Positions 1-4,940 of a stretch of DNA of 8,232 nt are shown piece after piece. A program made the translations under genes and the position numbers. The stretch comes from DASPKO01 sp035628055. GTDB lineage: Bacteria; Planctomycetota; Phycisphaerae; Phycisphaerales; UBA1924. How positions within the stretch are numbered: the first letter of the stretch is position 1; each line of letters opens with the position of its first letter. A model generated the notes under the pieces. The model worked only from the letters and a program-made list of their open reading frames with translations, did no database searches and had not been told where the DNA came from. Location of the stretch: NCBI GenBank assembly GCA_035628055.1, contig DASPKO010000229.1:1-8232 (forward strand), read 5' to 3'.

Positions 1-1014
1 CGTCATGACCTGGAAGGGGAAGTTGTTGTCACGGTTCGTCTCGTAGAGCCCGCTGGCGGCCCAGATCATGACGCGGCTATACCCCTCGGCGGGGATCGCG
101 CGGAGCGCCTCGGCCCAGGGCCCCCAGCCGTGCACGTCCGGGCGCCGGGTCGGCCAGCAGAAGGCCCGGGGGTTGGTCGGCGCGAAGTTGGCCGGCTCGG
201 CGATGATCTCCCCGCGCACGGGCCGGGGATCGCGCGTGTACTGCACCCCGCCGTACCGGGCCCGGAAGTAGTCGCGGTAGGGCACCAGGGTCTTGAGCCA
301 GTGCTCCCCCGCCCGGGCCGCCCGCACGGTCATCGTGTACTGCCGCGTCTGCCCCGCCGGGATCGTCCCGGGCATGCGGGCCTCGATCTCCCAGTTGCGG
401 CCCTGATCGCCGGGGCGCCGGTACGGGCTGCGCATCACCATGTGCACCTGGTGGTCGTAGTCGGTCACCGGGTAGCAGAAGCTGATGCCGATCGTGTGCT
501 GGTCGTCCCCCATGACGATCACGGGGGAGTAGAGGTCGTCGGGGTAGAAGAAGTTCATCCCCAGGTAGTCCTGCCCCCCGTGGTCCTCGATGCGCACCTT
601 CCCGTCGTGCCGGAAGTCCCGGGCCTGCACCTGCTGCCCGAAGCGCAGCCCCCCCAGCACCAGCCGCCCCAGGGGCTGTTCGTCGCCCGTCGAGTTGGTG
701 TACGTGAAGCGCAGGTCGAAGCCGCCGGGCTGCGGCACGAACTCCGTCTGCACCGTGACGGGCGTGTCGTTGATGATGCCGCTGAGGTTCGGCACGATCA
801 GTTGCCGCCCGGTCTGCGTGTCGGTGAGCCAGACATAGCTGTTGGTCACGCCCACGCGGTACCCATCGGGCGTGTCGGTCGCGGGAACGTCCAGCGCCGC
901 CGCCGGGCCGGGCACCGCGGCCGCGACCAGCATCACCGCCAGACGCACCCCCCAGGTCCGCAAACCCGCGAGCCGCCCCGTCCATCCCTGACGCGCGATG
1001 CCAGATGAGAGCAT
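1..1014 (-). CDS. Secreted protein of unknown function, possibly a carbohydrate-active enzyme (N-terminal part, cut by window edge)
   Basis: This frame is open from the ATG at 1014 to base 1, giving 338 residues with no stop, so the C-terminus lies outside the window. Residues 1-40 look like a Sec signal peptide: a basic start, a hydrophobic stretch (VRLAVMLVAAAV, about 23-34) and a likely cleavage after PGPAAA, before LDVPA. Residues 41-230 read as beta-rich extracellular sequence with many Asp, Gly, Tyr and Trp residues. From about 240 the character changes (LVPYRDYFRARYGGVQY, then WGPWAEALRAIPAEGYSRVMIWA), resembling the first strand and helix of a TIM-barrel glycoside hydrolase behind an N-terminal beta-sandwich; this is inference from style, and I cannot name a family. 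No clear Shine-Dalgarno precedes the ATG; an in-frame GTG at 1023 is an alternative. The gene is co-oriented with dnaA but 272 bases away, so it is probably transcribed separately. Confidence 0.75.
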   Translation of the reverse strand, partial: MLSSGIARQGWTGRLAGLRTWGVRLAVMLVAAAVPGPAAALDVPATDTPDGYRVGVTNSYVWLTDTQTGRQLIVPNLSGIINDTPVTVQTEFVPQPGGFDLRFTYTNSTGDEQPLGRLVLGGLRFGQQVQARDFRHDGKVRIEDHGGQDYLGMNFFYPDDLYSPVIVMGDDQHTIGISFCYPVTDYDHQVHMVMRSPYRRPGDQGRNWEIEARMPGTIPAGQTRQYTMTVRAARAGEHWLKTLVPYRDYFRARYGGVQYTRDPRPVRGEIIAEPANFAPTNPRAFCWPTRRPDVHGWGPWAEALRAIPAEGYSRVMIWAASGLYETNRDNNFPFQVMT

Positions 1015-1091
1015 GCCGGGCACATCGGCGCTCGCGGGGGGCGGGGGGAGGCCGGGGCGCGGTCGGGCCCTGCCGCCTCGCCAAGCCGGGG

Positions 1092-1110
1092 CATCTAGCG
1101 CGACTAGGTG
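1092..1110. repeat. CTAG-centred inverted repeat, candidate operator
   Basis: CATCTAG (1092-1098), five bases, then CTAGGTG (1104-1110). The arms are complementary at six of seven positions, with the seventh a G-T type mismatch. It lies 78 bases upstream of the ATG of the secreted-protein gene, in its presumed promoter region. The size fits a dimeric regulator site, but short palindromes arise by chance and no regulator gene is nearby. Confidence 0.25.
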
Positions 1111-1228
1111 ACGGGTGCGGTGGTTATCTGGAGCCACGGTGGCGCGGTCCCCGGTGATGGCCAAACGGAACCCTTGCCCGCGTGGGGGGTAAAGTCACTC
1201 TTCCCGTTGTGAATAGGCCCCGGTGCTA

Positions 1229-1258
1229 TCGGGCTTCTGCCCGACGCGCTGAAGCGCG
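1229..1258 (-). terminator. Two abutting hairpins just downstream of dnaA, possible transcript end
   Basis: Two perfect stems lie directly next to each other. One has arms TCGGGC (1229-1234) and GCCCGA (1239-1244) with a four-base loop; the other has arms CGCGC (1245-1249) and GCGCG (1254-1258) with a four-base loop. They start 29 bases after the dnaA stop codon, which fits a 3' end structure or RNA-stability element of the dnaA transcript. There is no T-run on the minus strand after them, so this is not a classical intrinsic terminator; Rho-dependent termination or 3' end protection is as likely. Confidence 0.4.
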
Positions 1259-1286
1259 GTACCGGAATCACCGGCCGCGGGCGGTG

Positions 1287-2924
1287 CTACCTCGAGCTGT
1301 CACGGACCCGCTCCTGCAACCCGCGGATCGTCTCGGCGAACTCGGCGCTCGCCTGGCAGCGCTGGCGGATGGTGTTGATCGCGTGCATCGCGGTGGTGTG
1401 ATCGCGCCCCCCGAAGTGCAGCCCGATCTGCTCGAGCGAGAGGCCCGTGAGCTCCCGGGCCAGGTACATGCACACCTGCCGCGGCAGCACGATGGACCGC
1501 GGACGCCGCTTGGACTGCAGGTCCGTGAGCTTCACGCCGTAGAAGTCGATGACGGCGTCCACGATCGTGCCGAGCTGCACGGGCTTCTCGGGGCGCTCGT
1601 CCTGCTCCCCCAGCGCCGTCCGGGCCAGGGCCAGGTCGATGGGCCGCTGCTCCACGCTCCCGAGCACCTGGAGCTTGATGATCACCCCCTCGAGCTCGCG
1701 GATATTCGTGTCGATGCGGGCCGCCACGTGGCTGGCGACGTCGTTGGGAAGCTCGAAGCCCCGCAGCCGGGCCTTGTTCTTGAGGATCTCGATCCGCGTC
1801 TCGAAGCTCGGCGTGTCCACGCTCGTGACCAGGCCCCACTTGAACCGGCTCACCAGCCGGTCCTCGAGATCGGGGATCTCCTCCGGCGGGGCGTCGCTGG
1901 ACAGGATGATCTGCTTGTGCGCCTGGTAGAGGCTGTTGAAGGTGTGAAAGAACTCCTCCTGGGTGCGGTCACGCTTGGCCAGGAAGTGGATGTCGTCGAT
2001 CACCAGCACGTCCACGTCGCGGAACTTGTGCCGGAACTTGTTCATCTCGCCGGCCTGGACCGCGTCCATGAACTGCGTCGTGAACCCCTCGCACGACGTG
2101 TAATAGATCCGCGCGTCCGCGGCGGTCTCGTGGATCTTCAGGCAGATCGCCTGCAGGAGGTGCGTCTTGCCCAGCCCCACGTCCCCGTGCACGAAGTACG
2201 GGTTGTACGCCCGCCCCGGATTGCTCGCGACCGCCAGGGCCGCGGCGTGCGCCAGCCGGTTGGCCGGGCCCACCACGAAGTGCTCGAACGAGTAGTCCGG
2301 GTTGATGACCAGCGAGTCGGAATACACCGACAGCCCCGCGCTGCGCGCGCGCGGGACGGTCAGCGACGGCACCGGCCCGGGCGTCGGCCCCTCCCCGGGA
2401 CGCGCCGCGACTCCCCCGTCGCCCCGCCCCCCCTCCGCCCCGTGCCGGGCCGGGGCACCGGGCACGCCCGCCGCGGCCTGCCCTCCCGGCTCCGCGGAGC
2501 GCCCCCCGCTGACCGAGGGGGCCGCGTCCCGGTCGAGGCCGCCCGCGCGCTCGAGAGGCACTGGGGAGGCGGCCCCCGCCTTCGGCTCCGGGAGCGGCTG
2601 GGTGCTCTCCGCGTGCACGGGCTGCGCGGGCGCGTCGTCCTCGGGCCCGAGGAACTGCACGCTCAGGAGCCGCCCGCTCACCGCCTGGGCCGCCTCCTTG
2701 AACTGGTCGACGCACTGGCGCTGGAGATAGTCGCGGTGCACGCGCGAGTGGGCCCGCAGGCGGAGCACGCCGCCCAGGACACCCAGCGGCTCGATCTCCT
2801 CGAACCACTGCCGGCACAACCCGGGCTGATGCCGCCGCAGATGCTCCAGGATCGTCCGGAGCGTCTGCCGGTCATGCTCGGCCGTGCCAACGTCGCCGCG
2901 CTGCGACCCCGTGCGGACCGCCAC
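1287..2924 (-). CDS. dnaA: Chromosomal replication initiator protein DnaA
   Basis: DnaA binds origin boxes as an ATP-dependent oligomer, melts the origin and loads the helicase. All four domains are visible in 545 residues. Domain I (about 17-95) holds the CRQWFEEIEPL and LRAHSRVHRDYLQ stretches. A long Gly/Pro/Ala/Glu-rich linker (about 96-200) forms domain II. The AAA+ core (about 200-430) has Walker A GDVGLGKTH (247-255), Walker B VLVIDDIHF (306-314), sensor 1 LSSD (341-344), the RLVSRFKWGL arginine-finger region (356-365) and sensor 2 RELEG (409-413). Domain IV (about 450-545) has the RRPRSIVLPRQ basic loop and the signature GGRDHTT (505-511). I chose the GTG at 2924 because AGAGAGG (2940-2934) lies nine bases upstream and domain I begins soon after; a GTG at 3014 would add 30 unconserved residues. 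Sensor 1 is followed by APPEE where RPP is more usual. The long linker makes it larger than E. coli DnaA (467 residues). No dnaN or rpmH is adjacent. Confidence 0.97.
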   Translation of the reverse strand: MAVRTGSQRGDVGTAEHDRQTLRTILEHLRRHQPGLCRQWFEEIEPLGVLGGVLRLRAHSRVHRDYLQRQCVDQFKEAAQAVSGRLLSVQFLGPEDDAPAQPVHAESTQPLPEPKAGAASPVPLERAGGLDRDAAPSVSGGRSAEPGGQAAAGVPGAPARHGAEGGRGDGGVAARPGEGPTPGPVPSLTVPRARSAGLSVYSDSLVINPDYSFEHFVVGPANRLAHAAALAVASNPGRAYNPYFVHGDVGLGKTHLLQAICLKIHETAADARIYYTSCEGFTTQFMDAVQAGEMNKFRHKFRDVDVLVIDDIHFLAKRDRTQEEFFHTFNSLYQAHKQIILSSDAPPEEIPDLEDRLVSRFKWGLVTSVDTPSFETRIEILKNKARLRGFELPNDVASHVAARIDTNIRELEGVIIKLQVLGSVEQRPIDLALARTALGEQDERPEKPVQLGTIVDAVIDFYGVKLTDLQSKRRPRSIVLPRQVCMYLARELTGLSLEQIGLHFGGRDHTTAMHAINTIRQRCQASAEFAETIRGLQERVRDSSR

Positions 2925-2933
2925 GATCGTGGA

Positions 2934-2940
2934 CCTCTCT
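2934..2940 (-). promoter_or_regulatory. Shine-Dalgarno deciding the dnaA GTG start
   Basis: AGAGAGG on the minus strand (2940-2934) lies nine bases before the GTG at 2924. It is purine-rich and close to the anti-Shine-Dalgarno complement. The upstream in-frame GTG at 3014 has no such site and would lie only about nine bases after the predicted transcription start. Confidence 0.6.
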
Positions 2941-2967
2941 CTGCCTGAAGCGTCTGTTCGGACGAGC

Positions 2968-2985
2968 CCTGTCGGCCATGACAGG
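2968..2985 (-). repeat. Inverted repeat in the dnaA leader, enclosing an ATG
   Basis: Arms CCTGTC (2968-2973) and GACAGG (2980-2985) are perfectly complementary around six bases. It sits in the roughly 100-base leader between the predicted dnaA promoter and the GTG start. On the minus strand the loop holds an ATG (2979-2977) that opens a 35-residue out-of-frame reading frame overlapping the dnaA start. It may be an operator or an RNA hairpin; six base pairs in GC-rich DNA is weak evidence. Confidence 0.25.
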
Positions 2986-3029
2986 CGCCGCCGCGAGCAT
3001 CCGTCCCGCGGCACCGTCGACCAACAACC

Positions 3030-3058
3030 AACGTAAGCGATAACCGCGGCGCGGTCAA
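3030..3058 (-). promoter_or_regulatory. Sigma70-type promoter of dnaA
   Basis: On the minus strand TTGACC (3058-3053, five of six with TTGACA) is followed after exactly 17 bases by TACGTT (3035-3030, TAnnnT type). A start of transcription near 3023 would give a leader of about 100 bases to the chosen GTG. The stop codon TGA (3057-3055) of the upstream RNase Z-like gene is part of the -35 hexamer, so dnaA can be transcribed independently of its neighbour. The spacer contains GGTTATC, only a poor match to a DnaA box. Confidence 0.6.
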
Positions 3059-4020
3059 CCGCCCGCGCTCGCGTCCGCGTCGGGCGCCCCCGCGGCGGCG
3101 GTCTGGGCCGCGCCCAGCCGGGCCGCCTCGGCCTCCTGGTGCTCGTAGCGCTCGCGGTTGGCCCGGTGGTCCATCAGCAGGTGCAGCCGCGCCGCGCGCT
3201 CGGGCCCCACGCGCTTCTCGATCATCCGCCGCGCCTCGAGCAGGTTCGTCCGCCGCGAGACGTGGATCAGCACCAGGGCCTGGCACTCCAGCACGCCCAG
3301 CCACTCCGCCACGTCGTCCGCGTGCATGTGCATCCCCACCTTCGCCCGGGCCTTGTGGTCCGGCTCGGTGAACGTGCACTCGGCGATCACCACCTGGGCC
3401 TGCCGCACCTCCTCACGCACGAGCTGCGGCCCCGGCGCGGTGTCTCCCAGGTACGCCACCAGCGGCACCTCCAGCGTCCGCGTGATCTCCACCCCCCGGT
3501 CCTTGAGCTCCTTGAGCTTCTCCTGCGGCAGCCCCAGGTACTCCGCACGCAGCTTGCTCCGCCGCTCCACCACCGCGTACCCGAAGGCCGGCACCGTGTG
3601 CTCCACCGGGAAGCCCCGCAGCAGGATGTTGTTCTTGATCTGCACCTGCCCGTCGGGCTCGAGCTCGATCAGCTCGAACGGCGTCACCTGCCGCTCCAGC
3701 TCGACGTACCCCGCCATCATCCCGCGGATCGCCCCCGCGATCCGCGCGTCGCACACGATCGTCCCCGGTCCCATCCCCTGAAAGACCCGCTGCGAGCAGT
3801 AGTACGCCAGCCCCCCGACATGGTCCATGTGCCCGTGGCTGATCGCCACGTACTTGCTCGCCAGCATCGCCCGCGGGCACTGGCCCATGTCGAAGCAGAT
3901 GTCCAGCTCCGGCACCCCCACCACCGTCGCCTCGCCCGCCACGCTCGTCCCCTGGACGCGCAGCGGGGGCACGTACAAAAAGCCCAGACTTCCCTCGCGG
4001 GGCGGCGGCCGTGGAATCAT
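3055..4020 (-). CDS. RNase Z-type metallo-beta-lactamase-fold hydrolase
   Basis: The 321-residue product has the complete RNase Z metal-binding set in the expected order: SHGHMDHVGG (H62, H64, D66, H67), HTVPAFGY (H141), LGDT (D193) and LIHVSRR (H253). An AECTFTE segment and a HMHADD segment (214-235) correspond to the EATY and GHS regions of RNase Z. Known members are zinc phosphodiesterases that cut tRNA precursors after the discriminator base to form the 3' end. The H141-D193 interval (ERRSKLRAEYLGLPQEKLKELKDRGVEIT) resembles the short plant TRZ1 form more than the longer B. subtilis exosite. Whether this protein processes tRNA or another phosphodiester substrate cannot be told from sequence. 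I placed the start at the ATG at 4020, with GGAGG eight bases upstream; the frame stays open upstream to 4461 but that extension is low-complexity shadow antisense to the next gene. Residues 296-321 are a disordered Ala-rich tail. No signal peptide, so cytoplasmic. Confidence 0.85.
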   Translation of the reverse strand: MIPRPPPREGSLGFLYVPPLRVQGTSVAGEATVVGVPELDICFDMGQCPRAMLASKYVAISHGHMDHVGGLAYYCSQRVFQGMGPGTIVCDARIAGAIRGMMAGYVELERQVTPFELIELEPDGQVQIKNNILLRGFPVEHTVPAFGYAVVERRSKLRAEYLGLPQEKLKELKDRGVEITRTLEVPLVAYLGDTAPGPQLVREEVRQAQVVIAECTFTEPDHKARAKVGMHMHADDVAEWLGVLECQALVLIHVSRRTNLLEARRMIEKRVGPERAARLHLLMDHRANRERYEHQEAEAARLGAAQTAAAGAPDADASAGG

Positions 4021-4028
4021 CGAGCCAA

Positions 4029-4033
4029 CCTCC
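4029..4033 (-). promoter_or_regulatory. Strong Shine-Dalgarno of the RNase Z-like gene
   Basis: GGAGG on the minus strand (4033-4029), eight bases before the ATG at 4020. It decides the start. It directly follows a strong GC hairpin in the transcript, which could affect its accessibility. Confidence 0.75.
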
Positions 4034-4034
4034 G

Positions 4035-4054
4035 CGGCCGGGCTTCCCCGGCCG
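4035..4054. repeat. Strong GC hairpin between divergent genes
   Basis: Arms CGGCCGGG (4035-4042) and CCCGGCCG (4047-4054) form a perfect eight-base-pair stem around a four-base loop. A G-T wobble and one more C-G pair (4033-4034 with 4055-4056) can extend it. It fills most of the 69-base divergent gap between the RNase Z-like and VTT genes. On the minus strand it abuts the GGAGG ribosome binding site, and the extended stem takes in its first G. It may be an RNA regulatory hairpin or a protein-binding palindrome. Confidence 0.5.
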
Positions 4055-4073
4055 TGTTGCAGCAGTGGGCCCG

Positions 4074-4089
4074 ATGCTAGGCTCCGCCC
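4074..4089 (+). promoter_or_regulatory. Leaderless-type promoter element for the VTT gene, overlapping a possible minus-strand -10
   Basis: TGC followed by TAGGCT (4078-4083) reads as an extended -10 of TAnnnT type, ending six bases before the ATG at 4090. Transcription from it would start at or near the A of the start codon, giving a leaderless mRNA, and there is no Shine-Dalgarno in that space. The same CTASGCTCCGCC string occurs just before the methyltransferase start. On the minus strand the overlapping TAGCAT (4079-4074) could serve as the -10 of the RNase Z-like gene. No good -35 is visible for either direction (TTGCAG at 4057-4062 is 15 bases from TAGGCT). Confidence 0.5.
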
Positions 4090-4887
4090 ATGCAGGCCCC
4101 CGCGCCCGCGCCGCGCCCCACCGTGCTCCGCCGCCTCGGGCCCGCCTCGATCCTCGCCGCCTGCGCCACCTTCCTCCCCCCGCTCGGCTCGCTCCTGCTC
4201 TTTGCCACCATGGGCTCGACCGGCCCCTGGCTCCGCGCCCAAGGGAGCGCCGGCCTCGCGATCTACGCCGCCGGCTTCGCCCTGCTGGCCGGGCTGGCCC
4301 TCCTCCCCACCTACGCCCAATCGGCGCTCGGCGGGTTCGCCTTCGGCGTGACCCTCGGTCTCCCCGCCGCCCTCGCCGGCTTCGTCGGCGGGGCCTTCAT
4401 CGGGTACGAGATCGCCCGCCGGGCCTCCGGCGACCGTGTCATGGCCCTCGTGGCCGAGCACCCGCGCCTCCTGGCCCTCCGCGAGGCCCTGCTGGGCGAC
4501 GACGCCACCGGGCCCCCCAGCCTCTTCCGCACCCTCGCCCTCGTCGCGCTCATCCGCGTCCCCCCCAACTCACCCTTCGCGCTCACGAACCTCGTGCTCG
4601 CCTCCGTCAAGACCCCCCGGGCCCCCTTCCTCCTGGGCACGCTGCTGGGCATGACGCCGCGCACCGCCGCGGCGGTCGTCATCGGCTCGGGCGCCCGCCA
4701 CCTCACCCGCGACGAGCTGGAGAGCTCGCTCCTGGCCCGGACCGGCCTGGACAAGTGGGCCCTGGCCGCGATCGGCCTGGCGATCACCCTCCTCGTCCTC
4801 GGGCTCATCGCACTCATCGCCAACCGCGCCCTCGCCCGCGTCACCGCCCGGACCACCCGGCAGCCGAGCGTCGGAAAGGCCATCTAA
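4090..4887 (+). CDS. VTT domain (TVP38/TMEM64, SNARE-associated) integral membrane protein
   Basis: The 265-residue product is strongly hydrophobic with about six membrane segments (roughly 18-40, 53-75, 80-108, 147-170, 178-200 and 222-246). The VTT/DedA core is recognisable: LPTYAQSALGGFAFGVTLGL (72-91) followed by a Gly-rich stretch AGFVGGAFIGYEIAR, then ALIRVPPNSPFALTNLVLA (153-171), which matches the family's R-x-x-P...PF...N element, then FLLGTLLGMTPRTAAAVVIG (180-199). Family members act in the membrane; the DedA branch includes undecaprenyl-phosphate flippases and eukaryotic relatives scramble lipids, but the TVP38-type branch in bacteria is mostly uncharacterised, so lipid transport is an inference. 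The start is the ATG at 4090, directly behind a promoter-like TAGGCT, consistent with a leaderless message. It is divergent from the RNase Z-like gene and 53 bases upstream of the peptidase gene on the same strand. Confidence 0.85.
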   Translation: MQAPAPAPRPTVLRRLGPASILAACATFLPPLGSLLLFATMGSTGPWLRAQGSAGLAIYAAGFALLAGLALLPTYAQSALGGFAFGVTLGLPAALAGFVGGAFIGYEIARRASGDRVMALVAEHPRLLALREALLGDDATGPPSLFRTLALVALIRVPPNSPFALTNLVLASVKTPRAPFLLGTLLGMTPRTAAAVVIGSGARHLTRDELESSLLARTGLDKWALAAIGLAITLLVLGLIALIANRALARVTARTTRQPSVGKAI

Positions 4888-4890
4888 GCT
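4885..4890 (+). promoter_or_regulatory. Possible -10 element for the peptidase gene
   Basis: TAAGCT (4885-4890) overlaps the TAA stop of the VTT gene and has the TAnGCT form seen before the VTT and methyltransferase starts, here followed by TGCGCC. It would give a leader of about 44 bases, consistent with the Shine-Dalgarno found before the peptidase start. There is no recognisable -35, so this is tentative. Confidence 0.25.
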
Positions 4891-4931
4891 TGCGCCCCGC
4901 CTTCGCGCCGACCGGGAACCATCCCGCACCT

Positions 4932-4935
4932 GGAG
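4932..4935 (+). promoter_or_regulatory. Shine-Dalgarno of the S9 peptidase gene
   Basis: GGAG (4932-4935) lies five bases before the ATG at 4941. It supports this start, which is also where the signal peptide begins, over the much longer open frame reaching back to 4011. Confidence 0.6.
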
Positions 4936-4940
4936 CCATC

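Larger units (their letters stand above)
1015..1286. other. Intergenic region between dnaA and the secreted-protein gene
   Basis: These 272 bases hold no convincing gene. They contain the hairpin pair behind dnaA, the CTAG inverted repeat, and isolated weak DnaA-box-like words (TGTGAATAG at 1208-1216, seven of nine on the reverse strand; a lone TTATC at 1124-1128). No AT-rich melting region or box cluster is seen, so an origin is not supported. No clear promoter for the secreted-protein gene could be identified. Confidence 0.6.

Noticed and set aside
1208..1216. DnaA-box-like word (CTATTCACA on the minus strand) near dnaA
   Set aside because: Seven of nine matches, a single copy, no cluster and no AT-rich region, so it is not evidence of an origin.
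1221..1289. Direct repeat CGGTGCTA at 1221-1228 and 1282-1289
   Set aside because: Eight bases in very GC-rich DNA with one copy overlapping the dnaA stop codon; chance is a sufficient explanation and no insertion is bounded by it.
1182..2948. A 588-residue plus-strand frame opposite dnaA
   Set aside because: It is the antisense shadow of dnaA. The product is Arg/Leu/His/Val-rich without domains, and dnaA motifs are unmistakable on the other strand.
2925..3014. Upstream GTG start for dnaA at 3014
   Set aside because: It adds 30 residues unlike DnaA, lacks a ribosome binding site and lies almost at the predicted transcription start.
4021..4461. N-terminal extension of the RNase Z-like gene to 4461
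   Set aside because: The extra 147 residues are Gly/Glu/Ala low complexity, overlap the VTT gene in antisense and precede a perfect GGAGG site at the ATG at 4020.
4011..4940. N-terminal extension of the peptidase frame back to 4011
   Set aside because: It overlaps the VTT gene in another frame and is Arg/Pro/His-rich. A signal peptide and Shine-Dalgarno mark the start at 4941.
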